A stretch of DNA of 64,000 nt from Amoebophrya sp. A120 (Eukaryota; Sar; Dinophyceae; Syndiniales; Amoebophryaceae), in NCBI GenBank assembly GCA_905178155.1, contig CAJINV010000001.1:11887832-11951831 (forward strand), read 5' to 3'. This document shows positions 26,170 to 36,666 of this stretch, piece after piece. Position 1 is the first letter of the stretch. Every line of letters begins with the position of its first letter. Both the position numbers and the translations under genes were made by a program. The notes under the pieces were generated by a model that worked only from the letters and a program-made list of their open reading frames with translations, searched no databases and was not told the origin of the DNA.

Positions 26170-26712
26170 GAAATCAGCTGCCGTGAAAGTTTTTTAGATC
26201 GAAACCATGACCGACGTCGTCGGAGTCGACGTGTGGGCGAAAAATTGTGTCATGTGTGAAAAATAAGAGATTTTCAAGCGTAGGCATACTGATATCTAGT
26301 AGTTTGTCGCGCATGTTGCGCAGACAGTACTTGGCGCGGCTGCACGTGTTTTCTATTGGGGGTTTGTGTTTGTCGGTTCGTGTCTTCTGTCGCTGGTCAA
26401 CTGAAAGAGGATTTCGTTTCAGCAACATCAGAACCTCTGCAACAGGGTTCGGTCTTCTACCACTTCTACCATCGTCTTAACTTCGTGTGAGCTGCCATCT
26501 GCATCTCGTGTGCAATGTCCTGAAAAGTAAATGCACTGCGGGTTCGGTCGTGATTATGTCGTGATCGTCTTTCTATTGCGAAGTGTGCCTAAGTGAGGCA
26601 GATGCCGATTTTTTTCTTTTCGCAGTTTGAAAACTGAGCTTCAGTTCCAAAGTAGTTTAGACGCTTAGATACAGTATTTTTTTGAAACTTTCGCCAAGGA
26701 GGATGAATCAAC
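26170..26712. other. intergenic
   Basis: Spacer after topoisomerase; T-rich patches occur near 26610 and 26680. No RNA gene or repeat is recognised. Confidence 0.5.
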
Positions 26713-29700
26713 ATGAGTCTCTTTTTGAGCACTCGCAAGCGCGGCGGAGGCGGGCGCCCTTTTCGATGGCGAGACCGCGGCACAGATGAGACGCGATCTG
26801 TCGCCGGTGGAACGCGGAATGCCAATGTGCCTCCGATCCTGTTTGCACCAGAGTTCGACGGCGCAACTGGTGCGGAAGAAAACCGCGATGAGTTAGACCC
26901 GCCGACAGTTCGAGAACTTGAACCAGCTGCGGACCCGTTGCAAAAGACGGTAGTGAAGGCCGTGCGATTCGCGACAGATCTAGTTTCTTCGCCGTCAGAA
27001 GTAGGGGAGAGCGTGCCTGTTGCAGCGGTGCCGGACAATATTAAAGCTGCCTCGGATGGTGCAGCTCCACAGTCAGCCATTGTAGTCACCGGACTGCCAG
27101 TGGATGATCAGAGTAAAAACGAAGACTCCTTTCTCTCAGCTTTCCAGAACGCCTTTGGAAAGCAAGACTTTTCCAAGATCCACCAAAACATTTTCGGCGA
27201 GGAAAAGAAAGCACGTAATGAGCCTGTGAAGGCGAACGCGGACGCTGGCGAAGCTGCGGAAGACGAGAAGCCGCAAAGTACCAAAAGTGTCGGTGCACAG
27301 TGGGATGCGCATGCCGATCAAGGCACAGGCACTGCCGCAGCTGCTTTCTCGCAGCAGGCAGTGGCGGCGTATAACGCTGCGTCAGCACACGCAGACGATC
27401 ACAGTTACCACTACCCTCCGGAGTCGGTTGAGGTCCAGGGTACGGTGGTGAAAGACCCAAATACGGCTAGTAATAATGCAGCGCAATCGTACGAACAGGT
27501 GGTCTATCCCGGTTATGCAGGTGATACGGCAGACGCAGAGAAGCCGCAGTCTACTGCCGCTGCAGAAGCTGTACAACCCCCCACCGACTCTTTCTTCTCC
27601 GCATTTCACAAGATGGTCACCAGCCCGTTTCGCAGCAGCAAGCAGTTCCCGGCCGATGTCACCCTCCTCCCGTCGACGCAACGGAAACGCGAAGCCATCT
27701 GGAGCCCCGATCGGCAATTCCGACGGCGTAGTACACGGCCGGAGGGGAAGAGGGGCCCAATCCCGCACTGGTCGCGCAGCGGGGTGAATTTCGCTTCCAG
27801 GGTCGTCGCTCCGAAAGTGTTTCCGCAGTTAAAGCAGACGGTGCTCGATCAGCTCGGACATGATCTTCATGAGAACAAACAGGAGGAAGAGCTGGTTGTG
27901 GTTTCGCAAGGACCTTCGCAGTGGCAACAGGGAAAAGTTTTGGTGAACAGCGGACTGGAAAACGCAGGGCTGTTCTACGCTCCGAAGACGTCGAAAAGCC
28001 GGTTTGAAGAGCACCGGCTCAACCCCCTGTTTGGCGGTCGAGACGCTATCCACAAAAACGACGAGGCGGGGATTCTGAAGAGGGCGGTGGATATTTTCGT
28101 GGAGCGCAGCGCTGCCGTGATCAAGAGTTTGGACGAGGATGAGGAGTCGATCTACAGTCTGACCGAGGACGGTACGAGACGGAAGAGAGGGAAACTAAAT
28201 CTTCGCGACGATGCAGGAACTACAGATGGAGCAGATCAAGTACTGGGCAAGAAGAAATACAACGAGGAGGACTTCGAAGATTGGCTGAAGGCGAAGAGTG
28301 CTTCGCAGGCAATTATTATACAAGAAAAAAACGTTGTTAGTGTAAATTTGTGTTGCAGAACATGCAACAGAGTTACACCTGTCATGCCAGACAGCCATGA
28401 AGCCCTCTTTTCATGTGTGTTTTGCCGTACAAGCCACGCATGACAGGTTTTGTCTGTCATGTAGAGCAAATTTGTTATGCTGTTCCTCAAAGAAAGTTAC
28501 ACTTACACGCTTTTTTTTCTGGATAATTATGGATGCGCCGGGCATGATGGACTTCGAAAGGGCGCAGCGGAAGTACGAGCGGGACGTGAAGCGGACCTGG
28601 GACGGCATCCTTCGGGGGAAGATTAGTGACGGCAAACTGGAGAGTACGGTGACGGATTTGGTGCGAAGGGGAAATGAATTGGAGGAAGCGAAAACCTCAT
28701 CAAGCGGCAAGAAAGCGGGAGCTGTTGCTTCTGGTGGCGCTGATGTTGAGAAGGGCAAGGGCAGTGTCGATGCGGCGAGGAAAGCGGTGACGAAAGAACT
28801 TGGCGGTGCCTACTCTGGCAAGTTGTTCACTGCGACGGATGAGCCCAGCACAGCTATAAGCACGGCAGGCACTCTTTCTTCTCCTCCTAACGAACAGAAG
28901 CCACTAGGAGCTCCTACGCAAGTTAACGCGCCAGAGCAGAAATCGTGGGCAGCCTTTCTCCCCGACAAAGACGAAACAAGGAGGAATCAGGGACGAGAGA
29001 ATGGGCTTCTCACCGACGCAGAGCGCAGGCGTAGGTTCCTGGAGTGGCAAGGCCGTGGAGACTTCGAAACGGACGCAACGGCTACTCTCGGCCCGTGGCG
29101 CAATATGGTGGATAAGCAAAGGCGAAACGACCCGGATCCTTTGTTTCAAAACCAAAGCGCGGAACCGCCGTTCGACGCACAGGACGCGGCTTTGCAGGAA
29201 GTACGACGGGACATGGAGATAGCGAGGTTGGAGGAGCAGCGGCAATCTTTGAGGAAGGAAAGAGACCACGACCAAGGAAGTAGAGGTTCTGTTACAGAAA
29301 AGGCCCAGCCTGCTGCAGTTCCCCCTCGCTGGACGGCTGAAGAAACCGCGGATATGCAACAGGTAGTGGAGAAGCCGTATGTCAGAAGTAGTAGAGAATC
29401 CGTGGTTTCGAAATCTCCGACGTCTCCGGCGCGCAGTCCTAGTCCGGTTGTGCAGAAAACATATGGCAATGGGAAATACTTTTTTCTGAAAACTTTTTTT
29501 TTTTGCCACATATAAATTACCCGTCGCGGTGAGTAGATGGCTTTTTGCCGGCAAAAATCGACTGCGTGGCAACAGCGTCTGCAGTGGTATCCTGAGCTCG
29601 CTAGCCTGACGGCAAGAAGAGTACCGCACTCGGGGCTCACTGCGTCATGGCTTTGGGTCCGGCGTGGCCGGCGTAGATGTCGGAATGCCAGCCCCTACAG

Positions 29701-31715
29701 TGCTGCCGCTTTAATGAAAGCAATACGCGGGCAGCCCAAGGCCGGACGTGCTGCGGGTTGGAGCCAACAGCAGGCCCACGCCCCAGCAGGAGAAACAGGC
29801 GCCCGCGCGCAATTTCAAAATAATTCAAATCCATGCGCAGCAGCGCTGACGACAGTGATGCCAGGGCCGCGGCGCTCCTCCGGGCCTGGGTCTCGGGGTG
29901 CGGTTCTTCGCCCCAGCCTGCTTTGCCAGGAGGCTAGCAGAGGTCCCTCCTCGGCTGCAAGTCGAAGTCCTCGGGGGTCCCCCCAAGGGGTCCTTCAAAC
30001 CCCCCCCCCCTTTTGGGGCCTTTGCCGAGAGCTACTCCCCATTGATATCTCCACGAAGGGGGGTCCCCCAAACCCCCCCCCTCAAGGGGGGGCCCGGCCG
30101 CGCTTTTTGTTTCCGCAAGTTTGCGGCTTTTGCAAAAATGTGTCTGGAACACTGACAGCGCGAATTCGGCCAAGACGGGGATCTGTACAGCCTGGCCCGG
30201 AACAAACCCAAAGGCGCCGAAGTTCTCAGCCTGATCTGTATTTGTCCATTGGGGCACTTCGAAAGCTGGGGCGGGCGACGTCTAGAGGCCACGCGCGTTT
30301 CAGACAGCCGCATCTAAGCGAGCCATTCAGAATTTCGCTGACTTACCCTGAGCCTCCGCCCCATACACAAAGGCCGCGGTGGGGGCATTGTGTGTCAAGT
30401 ACCTTGCAGCCAGAGCGCCAAGGACCGAATCCATGGCCGCGGCTACTCCGGAGGCCGCATCTCTTTTGCGTCCCAGGTAGCTAGCTAAGTACCAAGAGCC
30501 GTCTACCCGCTTAGACAGATCTATTCTGCGCGTGCCCGCTTGTATGCCTATTGAGTGCCGTGAGTGTAAGATCATATGTGGCGAAAAAAAAAGTTTTTTG
30601 AAAAAAGTATTTCCCATTGCCATAAAACAAAATCTCCGACGTCTCCGGCGCGCAGTCCTAGTCCGGTTGTGCAGAAGAGAATCCGCCGCGTCACGGCGGA
30701 TCGACAGTGGGTGAACAGTCCGCACTTCCATCGGTCTCCGGACGGGAGTCCAGCCGATGGTGCTCGCGGAGTGCTGCACTGGGCACGAGACGCCATGACC
30801 AGCAGCAAAAAGCCTGATGGCGATTCTTTGTCTCGAAGCCGGCTAGACGCGAGTAAAGCTAGTGTAAGTAAAGATTCGCGATATCTGCTTACACACAGCG
30901 AAGGAATGCAGCATGGTCGTGGCCACCATCACCACCACCACCATCACCATCATCACAGGGAGCATCACCATCATCGTCGTGACGACAATATTCTGAAGCA
31001 GGTGGAGTGGACACTGTCTCATCGCACAAAGAAAGAGATGGAAGACGAAGAGATCAATGACTTACTGCAGCAAGATCAGCGCACCTTCTTTGGCATGGAA
31101 ATGTCTGCGCGCGTCGACGCCTCGTTAAACGAAAAGGATTGGCTGCGGAAAGAGTGGAGCTATCGGTTTCCAAGGACTTCTACACCTAGCTTCGGTGCAG
31201 GCGGCTCTACGAGTGGAAGACCGTCGCATCGTGAGCAGAAATTGTCCGGCACGCTGAAAACTCGGGCGGGGGGACCCGCACCCCCGATTGTTCCGGTTGA
31301 TGATGATGCGAAGGCGGGAGAAGCGGAACACGACGCCTGGATAGCACCGGAGCCGCAGAATGGTAGAAAGCCCAGAATCGTTGACAAGAGCGTGCAGTCA
31401 CCGCCACAGAAGTCGCCAGACCACCAGAATGCCCTGGCTTTTCTTCCCTCTCCCAAAGATTTGCGTGCAGCTTTGCGCGCGGTGAGGCAGGAGCTGCTAT
31501 TGCAGAATCTGGAACGAGGTAGTAGTTCATCATCCAGCAGCTCTTCTTCCAGCTCGAGTAGTGCTACGGGGGAATCGGCAACCGAGACTACTGAAGAAAG
31601 CATCGACAGCTCGGAAATATCGCGCCTTGCGAGCAAGATCGCGGACGAGGAAATGAAAGAGATGGAAAATGCAGAAGAAACAGTAGGAGGAGTCCTCAGC
31701 GACGCGGAGACTTAG
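26713..31715 (+). CDS. unknown low-complexity protein with poly-His tract, 3 exons
   Basis: Exons 26713-28316, 28531-29461 and 30630-31715 sum to 3621 nt (1206 residues) after exact removal of introners E11 and E12. No family is recognised. The first exon begins MSLFLSTRKRGGGGRPF and carries a recurring short motif (SFLSAFQNAFG near residue 142; SFFSAFHKMVTSPF near residue 295). The middle exon is charged and probably helical (FERAQRKYERDVKRTW). The third exon holds a run of about 11 histidines broken by REH near residue 944, then a folded-looking segment (KDWLRKEWSYRFPR) and an acidic C-terminus. A 17-residue unit (SPTSPARSPSPVVQK core) is tandemly duplicated across the E12 site. Possibly structural or cytoskeletal, but that is a guess. 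Confidence 0.65.
28317..28525. mobile_element. introner E11, 209 bp
   Basis: Starts TATACAAGAAAAAAACGTTG and ends CACGCTTTTTTTTCTGGATA; AAAAAACG...AGTGTAA on the left pairs with TTACACTTACACGCTTTTTT on the right. Direct repeats ATTAT lie at 28312-28316 and 28526-28530. Exact removal (214 bp) joins SQAIMDAPGMM in frame. Confidence 0.84.
29411..30680 (+). repeat. 51-bp coding tandem duplication split by E12
   Basis: A 51-bp unit (17 codons) at 29411-29461 recurs at 30630-30680 almost unchanged over the first 47 bp. Introner E12 sits exactly between the copies. Joined, they code a tandem SPTSPARSPSPVVQK repeat. Confidence 0.85.
29462..30624. mobile_element. long introner E12, 1163 bp, ~50-bp terminal inverted repeats
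   Basis: Left arm 29463-29513 and right arm 30574-30623 are inverted copies of about 50 bp with about three differences, starting TATGGCAATGGGAAATACTT. Direct repeats AAACA lie at 29457-29461 and 30625-30629. The 1.06-kb interior is GC-rich with long C and G runs (about 29980-30095). It includes an open frame at 29537-30484 (315 codons) that resembles no transposase and has a biased Arg/Pro/Ser composition, so I do not call it a gene. The element looks like a non-autonomous element that has captured foreign sequence. Confidence 0.82.
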
Positions 31716-32061
31716 TTCTTTCGCTGGCGCGGCTTCTTCGAGGCTTTGGCTTTCATGCACTTCCACGTCGTAGATACAAATGATCCTGGGATGAATATCT
31801 GCAATGCTCAAGCTCAACGTCGTTGATCGTAAGTTGTTCGCAACCACTCCTCCTCGTCGTCTTCATCGTGGACTAGAATCGAGTCGTCTTTCATCTCGCG
31901 ATGAATCGTGAATGCCCTGGAGTTCGACGACATCGCTTCGCCTTGCAAAACTGCCCCCTCGATGATGTAATCGAGAAGTGTGATGCAGGAGTAAGACAAC
32001 AATAGTAGAGGCGGACTTCGATTCTAAAACAGATAAACACACGGAAGTTAATTTTGACAAA
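31716..32061. other. intergenic
   Basis: Short spacer between two unknown genes; no supported feature. Confidence 0.5.
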
Positions 32062-32946
32062 ATGGATTTCAAGGTTGCGGAGAAGAATCTTCTCGGCGCT
32101 GCCGAGGAAATGATGTCCCCGAAGCGCCAAACTTTCCAGCACGGGGACCACGAAGACAACACCGATAGGGATCACAATAAAGCCGAACCAGAAATAAGCA
32201 AAGAGAAGGAGCTGCAGGAGCGGCACAAGCATTGGCAGCACGTGGAAAAGAATGAGCAGGATGGAATTCACCACCGCAAAACCGTCCTGGACGGGGACAG
32301 CGACGCCTGGCACGAGGAAGACAGTACGGAGCAGTCGGACGCGAATTCCGACCAGATTCCCTTACATTCGAACAGCGAGGGGTCGGACCGGGTCGTTCTG
32401 CATTCCGCACTGCAATCCGACTGCGACAGCGGGTTCGCGTCCCAGGACGAAAAGCTGGAACTGGACAAAAACCTCGGGATAGCGACGCACAAAATGGCGC
32501 TATCGCAATTCACCCGGCAGAGCGCGGAGTATGTGGCGCACCTACACGACGGGGAACTTGTTGACGTGCAGAAAGCGGTCCGGGAAGCGATGAAAACAGA
32601 TATGGAAAAAGCCTTAGAGCGGACTTTCAAAGAGCTGAAAATCGACAAAAAATACCGCAACCCCCCGCCGGAGGAGGAAGAAGTAGGAGAAGCAGGAAAA
32701 AGCAGAAAAAAAGTGTCGTTTTCGACTGGTAAGAGCGGAAAAGCAACAGCAAAGGCGAAAACGAAAACCCCTGAGCCCAAGGCTGTAGGTGTAGCTGCGG
32801 CTGCGGAAAGCAGCGACACAGCTACTACAGTCGATGGTACACGGAGCAGGCGACCAAAGGCAAAAGCAAAGAAGAGAACTAGTGCTGCTTCCCGTAGTGC
32901 ATCAGTAGGGAAAGTAGAAAAAGATGACCAACAGGACGATACTTGA
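32062..32946 (+). CDS. unknown charged protein, single exon, 294 aa
   Basis: An uninterrupted frame from ATG 32062 to the TGA at 32944-32946. The first 90 residues are rich in His, Glu and Asp. A central segment (about residues 150-200: KMALSQFTRQSAEYVAHLHD, then VQKAVREAMKTDMEKALERT) is amphipathic and probably helical. The last 90 residues are Lys/Ala/Ser-rich and basic. No signal peptide or membrane segment is seen. I do not recognise a family. Codon use and absence of stops over 885 nt on the same strand as its neighbours support a real gene; the overlapping minus-strand frames are shadows. Confidence 0.62.
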   Translation: MDFKVAEKNLLGAAEEMMSPKRQTFQHGDHEDNTDRDHNKAEPEISKEKELQERHKHWQHVEKNEQDGIHHRKTVLDGDSDAWHEEDSTEQSDANSDQIPLHSNSEGSDRVVLHSALQSDCDSGFASQDEKLELDKNLGIATHKMALSQFTRQSAEYVAHLHDGELVDVQKAVREAMKTDMEKALERTFKELKIDKKYRNPPPEEEEVGEAGKSRKKVSFSTGKSGKATAKAKTKTPEPKAVGVAAAAESSDTATTVDGTRSRRPKAKAKKRTSAASRSASVGKVEKDDQQDDT

Positions 32947-33291
32947 GGGCCATGTTGACCGACCAGCCAGAAATCTGTGATTGAGCAGTCGCAAGAAGAT
33001 CCTTTTTGACGCGATCGATCTTCGTTCCTATGTATCGCTTACCCTGCGCTGTTTGTTCTACCTTGCTTTTCATGTTTTTGACTCATGCCAAGGCTCTTCT
33101 GTCTCAATGTAGATCCCCTGTCTGTCGTCTCAACGCAGGTCCGATCATGGTGGTGGACGGTTTCTCAACGCACTCGTTTGTTTGTCGTGGCGTCAACATG
33201 ATCTTGTCGACAGCAACTGATTGATCTTTCATCACTCTCGTTCGGTGACAAGAAGTTTGAGAAATAGGTGCTAAAACTTTTTGACGGTCCG
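32947..33291. other. intergenic
   Basis: Spacer before the J-domain gene; nothing recognised. Confidence 0.5.
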
Positions 33292-36060
33292 ATGGATTAC
33301 CTCCGCAGCTGCCCCTTCGGTTGTGCACGTGCGAGAGAGTTCTCTTCAAAGTTGTCGAATCGCCACCCCTTTATTTTGCGATCAAAAACAAATTTTACGT
33401 TCTCCCTAGCTAATCCCATTCAAAGGAGTTACGATGCCCCCAAGAACCAGTGCAGACCCTTCAGCAGCGTGCCAAAATTCAACTGCTACAAAGTTCTCAA
33501 GGTTTCTGCTTCTGCGTCAAGCGCGGACATCAAGAAGGCTTACATCGAGGAGGCAAAGAAGCACCATCCAGATACCGGCGGTAGTGCGGAGCAGTTCAAA
33601 AAGGTGTCCGAAGCCTACGAGGCCCTCACAAAAGACAGGAAGGGGCACGACCAAGTGCACGAAGGGACGAGGAGTAGTAGTAGTTCCTCAGCAGCATCGG
33701 GCGGTGGAACATATGATACTAAATCATCCTCCTCCACCGGGGGGGCTCAAAGTAGAGGGTCATCTTCTACGAAAAATCCGTTCGACTTCAATACCGGCGG
33801 TTTTTCGTCGTCCAGTCGGCCAGATTTTGGGTTCGACTTCCGGAGTTACGACAGCAGGTCGGCGCCAGGATCGTCCGGCAGCTGGTACAGTGATTACGGG
33901 GTGCACGAGGCAGAGGGGTACGAAAATCCTTTTGACAACTTCGATGTGTATGGAGCGAAAGGTCGTTGGGGCCGCAGCGGTGCTGCGGGTCGTTCAACAT
34001 CCGCCTCGTCTTCATCAACGAGAGACAAGAAGCGGCGGAGCAGCGCACCGGGATCCGCGTCCACGTGGGGCGCGTCGCCAGGATATAATGGGCAGAGTTC
34101 TTCGTGGGGGAGGGGGAAGAGAGGTAGCTCTTGGAACTACCGGAATAATTTCGATGAAACTGCTTTCTACGACGAGGACGAGTACGAGGCGTATGAGGCG
34201 TTTATGCAAGAGAAAATAGCCCGGAAAGCCGCGAAGAAGGCCGAAAAACGACGGCGGGAGCAGGAAAACATGCGAAAAATGTACGAAGATTTCGGAGCAG
34301 CTGTCAATGGGGAAAACGAGGATGTTTACGAGGAGTTCGAGATGTATACAAGGAGACCTCGGGGCAACAAGAAGCCTGCGGGCAAAGTAGATAAGGGCAA
34401 GGAGGAGGACGCGAAGACCAAAAAGGGTCCGGCCGAGAAGAGCGCGAAAGAGCCTGATTCTTCTCAAAAGTTCGGACGTGACAAAGCTGAGGACGGCGCG
34501 GAAAGGCAAAACAAGGAAAGTCGGGGGACCACGAAGGAGTCATCTAATGCGCGAAAGCCAAAAAGTGAGAAGGTTCGAAGCGCGTCTCCGAAAGAACCTG
34601 CGGGGGACAAAAAACCTGCATCCGGTTCAGAAAAAGTCGCAGCTGCACCATCGTCGAGCTCTGCCAGACTTGACCAGCCGTCGCTGTTGCGTGTGAGCTG
34701 CTCCGACTTCCCTCGTATCGCGGGGGTGTACCTGCGACTCACTCGGCTTGCGAAAAAGCATTGGCAGGTGTTTGAGAAGCTTCCCGATAGAATAGCGTCG
34801 GATGAAGGTTGTGCCCCTCGCACTGGCCATGAGCCGTGTTTTTTCAACCGGTTTGTGATGCCTCCTTCGAAAATCGAAAAGCAGTCGCAAAACTCTGAAT
34901 CGCAAGGAAAAACGCAGAAGAAAAACGAGAATCTGGTTTCCTTCTTTAGCACCTCGCTTCTGCAGCACCAGTGCGGGCCACGGAGTCAATTTGTTGGTAC
35001 GGACGAAATTGCTGGGAGCGCTTCCTCTCGATCCACCGTGGCCGAGCGACAGCTCCAGTATGTACAGGAGATCGTGAACAACGAGAGCACGGATGATCAT
35101 GCTGGTATTCTATTCCGGCTGCATCACACGGCTTCAGGGAAAAATCTGTCTTTTTGCTCCCTGGGTCCGTCGTGGGTGACGGGCGAAATCGTTCGTGGAG
35201 CGTATCGCGTTACGAGCAAATCAGAAGGAAACCCGACGGAAGTTCAGCTGATGATCGAAGACGAAAATGCCTGCGAAAGCGCGTCAGACCCTTCGCAGTG
35301 GTCACTGCCAGCTTTGGACTTTTTCCTGCGAAGCAGACATCTGTTGACAGAGGACGCGAAATTATCTCTAAGGTCGGACTACGAGGGTATGGTTTCCACG
35401 TTTCTCGCAACGACGCGCCACAAGGTGTATGAGTCGTCGGAAGCGGCGGGAACAGGGGGCAACAACACACAAAATGCGAACTCCGCTGCTGATGAAGAAG
35501 AACGCTGTAGCAGTGATTTCTCTTCTTCGACAGTAGAGGACGATTCTTACGACGGAAATAAATCTTCTCCCGAGGTAGACGCGGACGACAGAGAAACCCA
35601 GGAGCACGAGCAGACCCAGTTTGATCCAAATGCGTGGCAGAGTGACCACAACTTCTGCGGTTCGACGCATATACCTAATATCGACGAGGATGACGCTGAC
35701 ACGCCCCGGCACCGCAATTTCCGGGGGAATGGAACAGCAAAAAGTCAAACGGAGGACAAAACAAAGAGCAAGGCGAAAAAATCGTCTCCAACCTCCTGGA
35801 GACGACATGAAAGTAAACTAGGAAAAAAACAGAGCCACTCTCAGGCGAACAAGAGTAGTGCTAGGGCGCACAGCTTCGTTGATCACCATGCCTATTCTTT
35901 CTTCACCATTGACCCGTATACGGGAAGTGCGCGGAAGCACCGTCGGAATCCTATGGTCGTTGTCCCTCGTGTGAAAGGGTCGAACCGTACCCGCGATAGG
36001 CGGGGCAACTTGAACTGCAAGAAGAGGCAGCGGTCTCGGTACGATTGTTACGATTGGTGA
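33292..36060 (+). CDS. J-domain (DnaJ/Hsp40) protein, probably mitochondrial, 922 aa
   Basis: J-domain proteins stimulate Hsp70 ATPase. Residues about 63-113 form a J-domain (CYKVLKVSASASSADIKKAY, EEAKKHHPDTGG with the essential HPD, FKKVSEAYEAL). The N-terminus before it is rich in Arg and Ser, poor in acid residues (YLRSCPFGCARAREFSSKL...), and ends near CRPFSS; this resembles a mitochondrial targeting peptide (inference). No Gly/Phe-Cys zinc domain typical of DnaJA is seen; instead there is a Ser/Gly-rich region, a Lys/Arg-Glu coiled segment (KAAKKAEKRRREQENMRKMY), and a C-terminal half with possible small beta repeats (GVYLRLTRLAKKHWQVFEKL; ILFRLHHTASGKNLSFCSLG). The gene has a single exon, unusual beside its intron-rich neighbours. 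The start is the first ATG; an in-frame GTG lies 24 nt upstream. Confidence 0.85.
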   Translation: MDYLRSCPFGCARAREFSSKLSNRHPFILRSKTNFTFSLANPIQRSYDAPKNQCRPFSSVPKFNCYKVLKVSASASSADIKKAYIEEAKKHHPDTGGSAEQFKKVSEAYEALTKDRKGHDQVHEGTRSSSSSSAASGGGTYDTKSSSSTGGAQSRGSSSTKNPFDFNTGGFSSSSRPDFGFDFRSYDSRSAPGSSGSWYSDYGVHEAEGYENPFDNFDVYGAKGRWGRSGAAGRSTSASSSSTRDKKRRSSAPGSASTWGASPGYNGQSSSWGRGKRGSSWNYRNNFDETAFYDEDEYEAYEAFMQEKIARKAAKKAEKRRREQENMRKMYEDFGAAVNGENEDVYEEFEMYTRRPRGNKKPAGKVDKGKEEDAKTKKGPAEKSAKEPDSSQKFGRDKAEDGAERQNKESRGTTKESSNARKPKSEKVRSASPKEPAGDKKPASGSEKVAAAPSSSSARLDQPSLLRVSCSDFPRIAGVYLRLTRLAKKHWQVFEKLPDRIASDEGCAPRTGHEPCFFNRFVMPPSKIEKQSQNSESQGKTQKKNENLVSFFSTSLLQHQCGPRSQFVGTDEIAGSASSRSTVAERQLQYVQEIVNNESTDDHAGILFRLHHTASGKNLSFCSLGPSWVTGEIVRGAYRVTSKSEGNPTEVQLMIEDENACESASDPSQWSLPALDFFLRSRHLLTEDAKLSLRSDYEGMVSTFLATTRHKVYESSEAAGTGGNNTQNANSAADEEERCSSDFSSSTVEDDSYDGNKSSPEVDADDRETQEHEQTQFDPNAWQSDHNFCGSTHIPNIDEDDADTPRHRNFRGNGTAKSQTEDKTKSKAKKSSPTSWRRHESKLGKKQSHSQANKSSARAHSFVDHHAYSFFTIDPYTGSARKHRRNPMVVVPRVKGSNRTRDRRGNLNCKKRQRSRYDCYDW

Positions 36061-36666
36061 AAAAGTACTAAGTTTTTGGCTCAGAGGAGAAAATGAAATG
36101 AATCAGAACTGAAAGAAGTTCAAAGACGCCACAACATAGGTTCCTAATGAAAGAACAATTATGTCGGCTTTTGCTGTTTGGCAAGAACCTTAGTGTGCCC
36201 AGTAGTGTCGGTCCTAAAAATAGCCCTAACATTGGAAAAAAAAAAGTAAGCCAGGAATAGCTTATTCTCGGTTCTTTCAGTGCATGTGCATCTAGTATAA
36301 CATCTCGGTTTTCTAAGTAGATTCACTTCTAGCCTCGTGCTTTCGGTCTATTTGCCTCGTCCACATACACCATTCGTTTTTTTCGTCCAACGATTATCGG
36401 TTTTCTTTTGTTGATACGGTATTGCAGTCGCGCTTCTTTTCTGCGATCGTTCATGTCGTCTGCGTTAAAAATTTTCAATCTTGCGACTTTGCTACCAGGT
36501 ACCCCCCAAAATATCTGGATCACTACACAAGAAGCCTATCCCATATTTTCCTTTGCGCGCATTATACACGAACTAATTCGTTTAACTGATTTTCGACTTT
36601 CCCGCACTGTGACTGTAGTTTTAGCCTCTACATTCCTCAAGTCCTTTTTGAAATCGCTAGCCACAA
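36061..36666. other. intergenic
   Basis: About 600 bp, AT-leaning. The string TTTTTGGCTCAGAGG at about 36074 faintly recalls the 3' part of the dinoflagellate spliced leader, but the match is too short to call. No other feature. Confidence 0.45.

Noticed and set aside
29537-30484. 315-codon open frame inside introner E12
   Set aside because: No transposase or reverse-transcriptase motif, biased composition and homopolymer C/G runs; openness is explained by high GC.
36070-36092. Spliced-leader-like string TTTTTGGCTCAGAGG
   Set aside because: Only the GGCTCA core resembles the dinoflagellate leader; there is no donor or Sm-site context.
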